NCBI GenBank assembly: GCA_002633025.1
Contig: NMRB01001633.1
Location: 62,001-126,000, forward strand
DNA from: Notospermus geniculatus
Taxonomy: Eukaryota > Nemertea > Pilidiophora > Heteronemertea > Lineidae
DNA length: 64,000 bases
Reading direction: 5' to 3'
Part shown: positions 44,239-54,226 of the stretch, piece after piece
Numbering within the stretch: the first letter of the stretch is position 1
Layout of the letters: each line of letters opens with the position of its first letter
Program-made: the position numbers and the translations under genes
Notes under the pieces: generated by a model
Seen by the model: the letters and a program-made list of their open reading frames with translations, nothing else
What the model was told of the DNA's origin: nothing
The model's database searches: none

Positions 44239-45424
44239 ATCACCCTCTATATCAAACGGATGTAAACATAGGGCAGTATATTCCGCAGTAACCTTCGACC
44301 ATTCCGAAGTGGACCGAGATGTACATGACTGTACATGTAGACCTACGTGTAGCTGTATTATACATCAGTCAAAACCGGGTGCAGGAATATTCGACTAAAA
44401 CGATAAACCAGAAAAAGAAATCTACAGTATCATTGACTCGATCTAATTGTCAGACAAGCCTGGCGGCGTAAATGGTTCACGTGGAAAGAGTTTGAAATAA
44501 AGAATGTTCGCACAAACACACAAAACTCTAAACCTGACACACTAAACAGTCCAAAAGAACAGAAGTTGTCATAGCCTACGCAACTGTGCATTCGATTCAG
44601 GTCAACACACCGACTGAAAAAAGTAAACAAATCAACCCTCCCTCTCCATCATGATGACACAAAACAAGCCAGCACTAGCACAAAAGGGTGAGTGATAATC
44701 CACTTCTAAATACAAATCGACGTGGTTTTCAACCTCGGCGAACACGTGCTGATCAGCCTCTGTCCTACTTTCGGACTCCGTCGGTAAATAGGGGAGCCTA
44801 TGTAAACCCCATGGATTTTAAACCAATCAGAATCATTTCTTAATTATGAAGTCAGTGAAAAACCACAAAATGCCCGAAAAAACATATTAATCGCAAAATA
44901 ATCGGTCTTATTATTAGCCCGGACACTACTAAGCATAAAAAGTAACATACGTATACATGTACCACCTGAGTGTTTTGAAAGCCGATAATGATTTAGTGCC
45001 GAAAACTGTGTCGAAAGCTCATTTTGGACCAAATATAATGGTCACTTAAAGGGACTATAGGCCCACGTGAACCAATTATGCGCATCGAGACTTCACATTT
45101 TACACGACTATTAAAAACAGTCGGATACAATTATTGAAGCAGGAGGCACCGTCGGTGTCCGCCCTTGAGGAAGGCGCATTTTCCATCAAGGGAGACCTTG
45201 GGAATCACCGCGATATGCTGGTAGTTGCATCGGAAATCAACTTAGGCGATCGCTCATCCTTGGAGACAATAAAATCTCTCGATGGTTAGAAAAAATAACA
45301 TGCTACATGTATGTAATGATACAGGGGCGTAGCGTTGAAGCTGAACGGGGCGGGGGTTCGTTTTGTTTTAAATTTACGGCCATTGTAAAGCCCAGCGTTA
45401 GTTTTTTTGTACATGTATCTCGCG
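44239..45424. other. No recognised feature
   Basis: About 1.2 kb with no supported gene or repeat. Confidence 0.45.
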
Positions 45425-45775
45425 ACGGCCGACGTAACCTTTGATCTTTAGGCAACGTGGTACATGCTAGTCGACAAGACTGTTGAAATCTATCTATTTG
45501 AATGATCTAAGTTACCAATTAGGCATTTTGAGTGTTGTTACACTCACAAAGAATGAGTTGAAGCATTTTACCTTTACATGTGCCTGTTTAGTCACGCTAT
45601 AACAGCACGTTGAACTGCTCAAGTGATGAAGGTACATGTATGGCGGCCATTTTTGTTTCGACATAGTATCAGTCCAGCCTCGTTGTTATCACTGGCTTTA
45701 TGGGTTGGGCAGGAGACCAGTGTTATCAAGGTGGGGAGAGATAAAGAGTCACCTAATGCATACAGTCGGGCTTTA
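45425..45775 (-). repeat. Dispersed repeat family alpha, copy 3, inverted
   Basis: Reverse complement of the alpha blocks: TAAGTTACCAATTAGGCATT, then ATGGCGGCCATT, then AGGAGACCAGT. Colinear with copies 1 and 2. Confidence 0.8.
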
Positions 45776-46546
45776 AAAGACTTTTAACGGCGGGCGGGGC
45801 ACTGGACTTCTCATGGAATTTCAAAGAATTTTTCCAACAGAGCAGGGGTTCTTCTGAACCCTAGTCCCCCAGCCTATGGCCGTGTGATAGACCTACCAAA
45901 AAAGTAAGGCCTATGCAAGATTTGTTTTGTGGGAAGCGAAAGGTGGAATAACATGCACTTTCCCTGACTCGCTTAAATGTGAGGGAAGTTCCCTAGGGAG
46001 TGGAACGTCGGTTTATTGTTGACCATCTGCCATCTTTAACAAAGAGTAGGCATTCCTTTTTTGGGAAAGGATTGGTTTTACCGGCGATTAGGCGGCTGCC
46101 TGCCAGCATCTTCCTGCCCAAAGTTTGTAAAAAGTACCCTACAAGCATTGATAAATAAATAAACAAAGAGGATGATTTCGTTGTTATATAGATGACTCGG
46201 ATTATTCTCGTCAGTCTTGTCATTGTTTTTACATTTACCAAAAAGGATTTGCCCAGGGCTAGTAATGCCCTACCTCGGCCTTAGGCTCTTCTCAAGCCTA
46301 ATCTCACTGCTTGAGTCAACACTATCAAACAAACCAAAAATGATGAACGTGCTTCTTTCTAAACGCGAGAAATGTCGTCTCCGTCCAAAAATCAACCATT
46401 ATATTCAAGCTGTATAATACAATAGTCTGAGAATGTCATTTCTACGAGAGTTTTTACCCCTCAGCTCCAATGGGAGCCGGAGGGTTATTGTCGTCACCGC
46501 GGCGTCTGTCTGTCCGTCGTGCCGTCCCGTAAATATTTCGTTTCCG
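45776..46546. other. No recognised feature
   Basis: ORFs 45993-46241 and 46217-46417 unrecognised. GTCTGTCTGTCCGTC at 46503 is a simple-sequence word. Confidence 0.45.
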
Positions 46547-46547
46547 G

Positions 46548-47022
46548 ATGATTAGTTCTTAGAACGTCCTGTCCCGTCCTAAAAAAATCGTAAAACGGGC
46601 TAGAAAGTGTAACCCTTGGCCAAATAATGCCTCGATGTTCCGGAGCACCCTTCCCGTCCATGAAGTTCGTAAAAAGACTGTAAAAAGTTGCCACTACGTC
46701 CACTCCGTTGAGCCCGTTCGGCAAAATTTTCAAGAACGTACGGAGAACTAGCTCAGTGTGATTGGGTCTAATACCCCCATCACACTGAAGTCGTTCTCAA
46801 AACGTCCTGCCCCGTCCTAAAAAAATCGTAAAACGGGCTAGAACGTGTACCCTTGGCCAAATAATGCTTCGATGTACTGAAGCACCCTTCCCATCCACGA
46901 AGTTCGTAAAAAGACTGTAAAACGTTGCCACTACGTCCACTCCGTTCGCACACAGTTTGAGCCCGTTCGGCAAAATTTTCAAGAACGTACTGAGAACTAG
47001 CTCAGTGTGATGGGGGTATAAC
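46548..47022. mobile_element. Dimer of a 250-bp CCCCCATCACACTGA element
   Basis: 46771-47022 is a complete unit with ends ACCCCCATCACACTGA and TCAGTGTGATGGGGGT, TA-flanked. 46548-46763 is a second copy lacking the left end, sharing TAAAAAAATCGTAAAACGGG and AAGTTCGTAAAAAGACTGTA. Both minus-strand ORFs are the repeat read twice. Confidence 0.85.
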
Positions 47023-47238
47023 GCAAGCAAATTAGACCACCTTGACAAATGAAATATTACTCTGCACATTCAGGGTGTCAGTAGTGGTACTTTGACATAG
47101 AATGGCCATCCTCAGTCGTATTCCTATGAAATCCATAACATATTTCAAATTCAAATTAACCAATGTTCACCCAGTAGTCTTGAACGTTTAGTTGGGGTGT
47201 TGATATTTTTGGTGACTGGGAGGGGAATGTCGATGGTC
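47023..47238. other. No recognised feature
   Basis: Short unique stretch. Confidence 0.4.
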
Positions 47239-47301
47239 GTCAGCTGCCCCTGCATTCAGAGAGACTTAGTGAAAAGTCTCTCTGAATGCAGGGCAGCTGA
47301 C
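47239..47301. repeat. 28-bp-arm hairpin
   Basis: GTCAGCTGCCCCTGCATTCA and its inverse with one extra C and an 8-nt loop. Strong cruciform or RNA hairpin candidate. Confidence 0.85.
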
Positions 47302-47444
47302 AGGGATCTGTGGTTATAAGTATTTATTAGCAAATGCGGATTTGAAGGGAAAGGGAAGGGCTGGGGAGATATTCGTCCTGCGACTAAAAGTGTTCAGCAA
47401 AAAAAATAAACAGAGAAACAGACACGTGAAAAATATCGCCTATT

Positions 47445-47508
47445 GCAAGGCTCGAACCCGGCGCCCCAGATTCATAGCCGGACGCTCTACCGATGAGCCA
47501 GCCGGTCA
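47445..47508 (-). ncRNA. tRNA-like head, probable SINE
   Basis: On the minus strand an A-box-like TGGCTCATCGGTAGAGC (47484-47500) is followed about 26 nt later by a B-box-like GGTTCGAGCC (47449-47458), the spacing of an internal Pol III promoter. Acceptor and T-stem pairing are poor, so a functional tRNA is unlikely. No poly-A tail identified. Confidence 0.55.
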
Positions 47509-47989
47509 CGTCATGATAGTGGCTGCTGAATAAATGTTTACAAATATATCCAAGCTACTCAACATATTTTTATGATGATAGAAAATGACGTCACAAATCA
47601 GAATAATCTTACAAAAATCGCATTTTACAACAACCACAGAGCAAGTCCCCAGCAAATCTGTCAGTATATCGCTACATAATGTACCCATCTACGTTCACAG
47701 CCACTAAAAACGTGAACCAACCGTCCGGTATATTCCATCTGAACATTAGGTGCATATTTCCTATGAGTCCAATTCTATTGACTGACCCGTGACAAGTCTT
47801 TGGCTAGCTTCGCTGTTGACCGCTACGCGGCGCGTTGGGCCCTTGCGTCTAGTATGATAAATCATGTGGAAATACAAAGAACATATCAACATCGTTTCAG
47901 GTAGCTAACAGGGTAAAAGTCATGAAGGTACTGGGTTGCCTGGATGTCCAGCCTCACTGGTTAATGAGACCACACCACTAATTTATGGT
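47509..47989. other. No recognised feature
   Basis: No supported gene. Confidence 0.45.
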
Positions 47990-48265
47990 GGCAAGGTCAA
48001 GGTTAATCATTTTATGTTAATCAATGCATGCTCCAAGGAACTGTTCAATTATATCAATTTGAATGTTCTAAGTTACCAATTAAGTATTGAGACTGTTGCT
48101 ACACATGAAAGTAAGAGTTAAAGTATGTTACCTTACCTATGAAAGATCAGTCAGGCTACAATAGCATGTTGAACTAGTGATGAAAAGCATGGTGGCCACA
48201 TAGTATCAGTCCAGTCTCAGTGTTACCACTGGTTATATGGTAGGACAGGACACTAACTACTGAGT
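47990..48265 (-). repeat. Dispersed repeat family alpha, copy 4, inverted and diverged
   Basis: CTAAGTTACCAATTAAGTATT then GTGGCCACATAGTATCAGTCC, in the same order as copy 3. Ends near AGGACAGGACACTA. Confidence 0.75.
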
Positions 48266-48292
48266 TACTTATGCATAATTTGAAACTTCAAA

Positions 48293-48510
48293 GTGCGGGA
48301 AATTCAAATACCCCAGTTTTTTATTTTGTTGAATAGCGGCCTGTGATGGACAAATCTGACATTTACTTCTCCTTGACCTGATGTAGAAAATATCAACCTA
48401 CCTATTCCATCACATTTTGTCTACATATTTACCACAGAAGCTGAGATATTGCGATATTTCATTTTATGTAAAATGCTCCCTAGAGAGCTTAATAGAGGTC
48501 AAATTCCACT
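48293..48510 (+). repeat. Dispersed repeat family gamma, copy 1
   Basis: Matches 63788-64000 over 200 bp: AAATTCAAATACCCC, TTTTATTTTGTTGAATAGCG, GAGATATTGCGATATTTCA, AGGTCAAA. No ORF. Confidence 0.85.
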
Positions 48511-48699
48511 CATTTTTTGTTTCCGAGCAGTGCTCAGGAAGGGCTACCTTCAGGTGAAATTTGGACTTTCTACCTATTACGGTAACAAAACGTCGAGCAT
48601 AGTTTGACTGACGCTGTGACAGACTGACATGTGACACTACTGAATACTTATTGTACTAGCAGGTCAGCTGAGCTAAAAAAAGGATTTTTACTGCCTTTG

Positions 48700-49541
48700 A
48701 ATAAGTTACATAGAGCTGAATACAAGTTGAGAAGTTGAGAGAAGTAACTACATTGACAATATCTTTAGTAGACAGTATGTTGAAGTAGCCAACGAAGAAT
48801 ATCATTTATTAGTGCTACAGTGCACTTGAAAAAGACCCCGGTTAGGGTTGAAAATTCGTGAATTCTGGAGATTGACTTCTTGCTTTTTATCATTATTATT
48901 ATTATTATTATTATTATCGTTACAGAAAGGAGGGCTATATTACAGGGGAACCATATTCCATTTTCCCTTGCATACAGTCAACTAAGTGAATGTAGTAACG
49001 GATGTTGTGTACACTGCCGAGAAGGTCATGACTATGTTTGAGATTCGAAAGGAGCAAGTACTACTGAATTTGCTGTTTCTGAAGTTACTTGAATCCATTA
49101 AAGTTCTAGCAAAAACTTTGATGGAGCTTAATGCAAGTTGAGAAGTGCAGACAAGTAACTACTACAATATCTTTAGTGGACAGTAAATTCTTTGCTGTTG
49201 AAGTAGCCAACGAAGAATATCATTTATTAGTGCCACAGAAAGGGCTATTACAAGGGAACCATATTCCATTTTTCCTTGCGTACAGTGAACTCAGTGAACG
49301 TAGTAACGGATGTTGTGTACATTGCTGAGAAGGTCATGACTATGTTGGAAATTCTAAAGGAGCAAGCACCACTGAATTTGCTGTTTCTGAAGTAAATTGA
49401 ATCTATCACTTTTTCTGTCAGCATCTCAAACTTCGATGGAGCTCAATGCAAGTTGTGAACTTAAGTTGAGAGAAGTAACTACATTTACAATACGTTAAGT
49501 GGACAGCAAACTCTTTGCTACTGAAGTAGCCAACGAAGAAT
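48700..49541. repeat. Tandem array of 310-420 bp units (host of two insertions)
   Basis: Three units share GAAGTAGCCAACGAAGAATA followed by TCATTTATTAGTGCYACAGA and, further on, GTAGTAACGGATGTTGTGTA. Unit 1 carries a 100-bp retroposon insertion at 48821. Unit 3 is split at 49543 by the DIRS element and resumes at 54332-54540. No ORF of interest. The neighbouring units document both empty sites. Confidence 0.9.
48821..48920 (+). mobile_element. 100-bp retroposon 3' fragment with TACAG target duplication
   Basis: Inserted into unit 1 of the array: TACAG at 48816-48820 and again at 48921-48925, while units 2 and 3 have ACAG once. The insert is the dispersed hairpin motif (TTGAAAA, A, GACCCC-GGTT-AGGGTT, GAAA), then AATTCGTGAATTCTGGAG and a (TTA)n run. 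A 5'-truncated copy integrated by target-primed reverse transcription is the natural reading. Confidence 0.85.
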
Positions 49542-49543
49542 AT

Positions 49544-49606
49544 TCCACCTCGTTAACTTACGTTACTCCGTGATTCTGCGAGATTGCGCGACACCTACCC
49601 ACAATT
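49544..49606 (+). repeat. DIRS left inverted terminal repeat
   Basis: TCCACCTCGTTAACTTACGT to ACACCTACCCACAATT. Its inverse is found at 54227-54289, with divergence in the middle. The first 44 bp are matched more closely by the inverse of 54031-54075, the left half of the ICR. Confidence 0.88.
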
Positions 49607-49694
49607 CAGTGCGCAAGTTTACCCACGTTAAAGGTGTATGGTTTTTCGATTGTCAGACAGAAAATACAAAAAATTTACGTAAGTTGCTTCCAAA

Positions 49695-51045
49695 ATGGGA
49701 AGGAGAGATAAGAATAAGAATCCCTCACCTTCATGGAGTGGGGAGAAATCTAGATTGCAATCTAGATCGAGATCAAGATCGCCATTGAGTGGATCTCATG
49801 CGGGCAATGCCACTGGCAACCCGCCATTTTTGCCCACTGCAGGCACATGCACAGAGCGTGCACAGGTGGTACTCAGTGGTGAGGAAACTGTAAGCTGGGG
49901 GGATGATGAAATCATCTCGCGGATTGATAATGTAATGGGACCAAATCCTGCCATCAAGCGAAAACAGGCTAAGACATGTAAGAAAAGGAAACTTGATAGT
50001 CACAGCAAGGTCCAGCAGGATTCTCCACCGGAGACAATTCAGAAGAAGTCCCATGTTAACTATGATGAGCAATAGCCAGTCTGGTTGCAGGCTCTTACTG
50101 AAGCCGTGCAGAAAGGCATGAAAGAGGTTTTGGTGGCCACAGGACACCAGGCTCGTACCCCTATGGCAGCAGCTGCTGGGGGCTCTGCAAGTCCAAGTGG
50201 GATGAGTGTAGATAGACATGATACATCAAGGTCTAGGTCTACCAGCATGACTAGGCCCAATCAGGCATGTCGGGAGAAAGAGGCGAAACGGCCAGTCCAT
50301 GACATCTCGGACTCCGAGAATGATTTAGATTTATTTGGCACCAAGGAAATTGAAACCCTGTCAGATGGTGAGATAGGCCCTGCCCCTGGACAGCCAGAGG
50401 ATGAAGATGATGCCGAGGTCAGAGAAATGTTGGACGATCTGGCGGGGTACTTGGATGTTAAAGGGACCACGGGTCCTGCGGTGCAAGCAGATCTGGCAAA
50501 AATCATTGGTGAAGCAGCGCACGCAGGGTCTTGTGCTCAAAGGGATCATAGCCAATGTCACATTAATGGACCAAGTCCTGTTGTCCATTAGGGCGAAGCA
50601 GCCTCTGGACTGTAAGAAATGTTATACTGATTTGAAAAAAGGTTTGAGTTTACTCATTGCCACCTTCCAGGACCTTGTTATGAGGAGGCGTGAAGTGTTC
50701 AAGCCAGCAATGGATGAGACCTATAAGCCTTTATGCAGCAAAACTAGGCCAGCTACTGAATTACTCTTTGGAAATGATCTTCCAAAGTGTGTTAAGGACT
50801 TGAAAGATACCAGGAATGTCTGTGGTGGCATTGTTAAGAAGTCCTCTGGAAAGGCAAAAAATGGACCAGCAAAATCGTACGGCAGGCTGCAGCATGTCCA
50901 AAGGCAATACCACAGCAGGGGGTACCAGGCCCCTTACTACTACAACAGCCATCCCAGGGCACATTATCCTCCCCACGACAGAACAAGACAGAGAAGTTTC
51001 TCCCATCCATACAAGAGGAAGGGGGAGGACAAAGACAAGAAGTAA
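49695..51045 (+). pseudogene. DIRS gag-like ORF, broken
   Basis: The first ATG is at 49695. The N-terminal part is basic and Ser/Arg-rich (RSRSRSRS near residue 22). One TAG at 50073-50075 interrupts the frame, which then continues to about 50510. The frame shifts by one there and continues to TAA at 51043-51045, ending in a basic, Tyr/His/Arg-rich tail (HVQRQYHSRGYQAPYYY). An acidic segment (EDEDDAEVREMLDDL) precedes the shift. The role as capsid-like nucleic-acid-binding protein is inferred from position and composition. Confidence 0.75.
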
Positions 51046-51080
51046 AGCAGAGAGGTAGTCAACAGTCCCGTCTTGCCCAG

Positions 51081-53152
51081 GTGGGTAAATTTCAGGTTTC
51101 AAATACGGTTACCAATTTTGTGGCAGGTAAGACTGGGTTTCGAGAATATAATCAGGCTTGGCGTTGCATTTCTCAAGACAAGTGGCTGCAGAGACAGGTT
51201 TCTCGAGGTGTGGATATTGAATTTACTTCTGATCTGAATCAGGTTTTTTGGCCAAGGTCTATAAACTTCTCTGAGAGAGAGACACAGATTATTGATGAAG
51301 AAATAGGAAAGCTGTTAAGCAAAAAGGTCATTGAACCAACTGAGCATTCTGAGGGTGAATTCATTTCGAATATTTTTATTAGAGAGAAACAGGATGGGAG
51401 CCACAGGGTGATTTTAAATCTGAAATTCCTCAATAGACAAATTGTAAATCACCATTTCAAAATGGATACCCTGAAAACTGCAATTGCCTTAATGAAAAAG
51501 AACTGTTACTTTCCATCCATCGACTTGAAGGATGCGTACTACTCGCTGAGGGTATCAGAGCCTACGAGAAAGTTTTTGCGTTTTTTTTGGAAAGGGTCGC
51601 TGTTTCAGTTTACAGCCATGCCTAATGGGCTTTCATCAGTGCCACGCCTGTTTACTAAGGTCTTGAAGCCAGTCTTGTCCCACCTGAGAAAGTTGGGGCA
51701 TACCAACATGGGGTACATTGATGACCTTTTGCTCCAAGGGGATGACAGAGAACAGTGTAAACAAAACGTGGCTGACACATTGCTTTTGGTTGACAGTCTA
51801 GGGTTTACTGTTCATCCGGTGAAATCAGTCCTGGAACCTCAGCAGAAGATAGAATTTCTAGGTTTTATTCTGAATTCTAAGAACATGACGGTAGCCCCTA
51901 CTCAGAGAAAAGCACTAAAGATTCACAATGCATGCAAAAGATTACTAGATATGGACCCCGATGATATCTCTATCAAGGATGTAGCTCAGACTGTTGGCAC
52001 ATTGGTTGCAATTGAACTAGGGGTGAGCTATGCAGCCCTGCATTACAAGGTGCTTGAGATAGACAGAAACAAGGCATTAAAGGCATCAAGAGGCCTCTAT
52101 GAAGTGTCTATGAAGCTTTCGTCTCGGGAAGATTTGCATTGGTGGGTGAAGAATGTTGAAACGGGTTGAAACGAGTTCCAAGGATGTGGAAGTCCCAGAA
52201 CCCTCAGTGGTCCTCCGGTCTGATGCCTCAAAGTTTGGTTGGGGTGGAGCTTATGATTCTAGGAGGACAAGAGGAATTTGGTCTAGGGCAGAAGCAGAGA
52301 GCCATATCAATGTATTGGAATTGAAGGCAGCCTATTCACCCTGCAGGCATTCTGTAGTAAAATGGGCAATAAGCACATACGACTGATGAGCGATAACTCT
52401 ACTACTGTAGCTTGCATCAACAAGCAGGGGAGCATCAAAGTGGCGTGTAATGAGGTTACTAGAGATATGATCTGTTTAGTTGGGCACAAAGCCGTAAGCT
52501 TTTGGTATCTGCAGCATTCATTCTAGGGAAGTATAACATTGAGGCTGATGCTGAATCCAGGCACAGAAATACTGACATGGAATGGATGCTAAACCAAGAG
52601 GTTTTTATGAGGCTGATGGAAAGATTTGGGAAATTTGACTGTGATTTGTTTGCATCAAGACTGAAAAAACAGCTTGAAAAATTTGTGTCTTGGCATCTAC
52701 AGCCTGAAGCAATGGCTCTAGATGCATTTACCATCAGTTGGGCTACATCTTATTTCTAATGTTTTCCACCCTTCAGTATCATCACCAGACTCCTACAGAA
52801 AGTGGAGAGGGACCATGCAGAGGTGTGTGTAGTTGTTCCGCTGTAGATGACACAGCCATGGTTTACGAAGATGTTGAATCTGCTGGTGGAGGAGCCAGTG
52901 ATTCTTCCCAAGAAGAAAGGTCTTTTGGGACATCTGCAGACTCAAGTGGAACATCGACTATTGGACAAAACGAGACTGTTGGCAGCCAAGCTGTCAGGAA
53001 AGCCTTGGAGAAACAGGGCATTTCTGGAGACACAGCTGATATTTTACTTCAGTTATGGAGGACAAGTACCAAGAAGCAGTATAACACGTATATCTCGAAA
53101 TGGTTGCAATTTTGTGGCCGCAGGCAGGCTGATCCACTGCGACCATCTGTAA
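51081..53152 (+). pseudogene. DIRS pol: reverse transcriptase, RNase H and methyltransferase-like domains, broken
   Basis: The RT occupies 51081-52169 (362 codons; the frame opens upstream, the first codon shown is GTG). It has FPSIDLKDAYYSL (about residues 144-156), AMPNGLSSVPRLF and the catalytic YIDD at 212-215. A 10-bp duplication at 52155-52174 shifts the frame. RNase H follows: LRSDASKFGWG, INVLELKA, and after another shift near 52335 LMSDNSTTVA, supplying the usual acidic residues. A third shift near 52469 leads to DCDLFASR, DAFTISWA, CFPPFSIITR and VVVPL. In-frame stops lie at 52757 and 52844. The last part overlaps the recombinase frame. Confidence 0.88.
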
Positions 53153-53967
53153 AAACGATCCTGAAGTTTCTTACAGAGTTATACCAAAAAGGATTAGGGT
53201 ATAGTGCTCTAAATACAGCCAAGTGTGCAGTAATTTCGCTTGACGTGAGTGTGGGTTCTTCAGAATCATTGGGAAGGCACCTACTGATTTCTAGATTTTT
53301 AAAAGTTTTCCAAGCGCGTCCATCATTACCGCGTACACCAGTGGTATGGGATGTTGGAACAGTCTTTAGGTTGCTGAAAAAATGGTCCCCAGTGAACGAC
53401 ATAGAATTGAGAGAGTTACCTTTGAAATTAGTTATGTTGCTGTTGTTGCTCTCCGCCGAGAGAGAACAGACAATTTTAAGTTTCAATATCAAGAATTTAG
53501 TTTTGAAGAAAAGCAAAGTAATTTTCTACATTGATCAGTTGTTGAAGACATCTCGACCTGGTTTCCATAAATCAGCTGTGGAGTACCAGGCTTACGCTCC
53601 GGACAGGAGGTTGTGTTTGGTAACAGTTTTACATGAATATTTGAGGCGAACGAACGAAATTTGTGGCGAGAATACTCAGTTATTGCTTAGTTATAAGAAA
53701 CCACATGCACCGATATCAAGGGACACATTGTCTAGATGGACGAGGCAGGTTTTGAAAGAGGCGGGGGTGGACACGGAGATGTTCACGCCCCACTCAACGA
53801 GATCAGCTGCTGTGAGTGCAGTAAAAAGGAATCTGCCAGTGCAAGTAATTTTGGATACTGTTGGCTGGGCAAAAGAAGCTACCTTTGCCAAGTATTACAG
53901 CAAGGGAGTGGTCAAAGAACCAAAGAAGATGGATCTTGTTTTATTGGCAAACAGTAACAATATTTAG
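52738..53967 (+). CDS. DIRS tyrosine recombinase (intact ORF)
   Basis: 409 codons, no stop. The conserved part starts near residue 90 (GISGDTADILLQLWRTSTKKQY), so the first 80 or so residues, which overlap pol in another frame, may not be translated. Catalytic residues of the tyrosine recombinase fold are visible: Arg242 (LSAEREQTI), probable Lys270, His352 and Arg355 (FTPHSTRSAA), Trp377 in the His/Trp position (VGWAKEATF) and Tyr387 (FAKYYSKG). It is expected to insert the circular DNA intermediate into the genome. It is the only long undamaged ORF in the window. Confidence 0.9.
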   Translation: MGYILFLMFSTLQYHHQTPTESGEGPCRGVCSCSAVDDTAMVYEDVESAGGGASDSSQEERSFGTSADSSGTSTIGQNETVGSQAVRKALEKQGISGDTADILLQLWRTSTKKQYNTYISKWLQFCGRRQADPLRPSVKTILKFLTELYQKGLGYSALNTAKCAVISLDVSVGSSESLGRHLLISRFLKVFQARPSLPRTPVVWDVGTVFRLLKKWSPVNDIELRELPLKLVMLLLLLSAEREQTILSFNIKNLVLKKSKVIFYIDQLLKTSRPGFHKSAVEYQAYAPDRRLCLVTVLHEYLRRTNEICGENTQLLLSYKKPHAPISRDTLSRWTRQVLKEAGVDTEMFTPHSTRSAAVSAVKRNLPVQVILDTVGWAKEATFAKYYSKGVVKEPKKMDLVLLANSNNI

Positions 53968-54030
53968 GTGTGTGTTTTCATTTGGAGTAAATTACTCTTT
54001 ATTATGTCAAATGTTCACACACTTTGAATG

Positions 54031-54150
54031 TCTCGCAGAATCACAGAGTTTTAACCTAAGTTAGCGAGGTGGAATTGAAAATTAAACGAACTTACCAAGT
54101 GAAGTTTGATGATAATTCCACCGAGCTAACTGAAGTACGGGGGGATTATG
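54031..54150 (+). repeat. DIRS internal complementary region (ICR)
   Basis: 54031-54075 is the inverse of the left terminus (49544 onward) and 54074-54150 is the inverse of the right terminus (54256-54331). The joint CGAGGTGGAATTGAAAATT is exactly the inverse of the right end joined to the left end. In the DIRS model the ICR templates completion of the termini in the circular intermediate. Confidence 0.9.
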
Positions 54151-54226
54151 TGCCCTCCCATAGAGAAACCCGTCCCAGAGTTATGTATCAAAGTCTCTGG
54201 GTTCACATTTGACAATTTAAAGCTTG

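Noticed and set aside
47445-47508. Functional tRNA gene
   Set aside because: A and B boxes are present but acceptor, anticodon and T stems pair poorly, and the anticodon position is not convincing.
50085-50591. Independent 168-codon gene
   Set aside because: It is the same frame as the gag ORF beginning at 49695, separated by one TAG, and so part of the broken gag.
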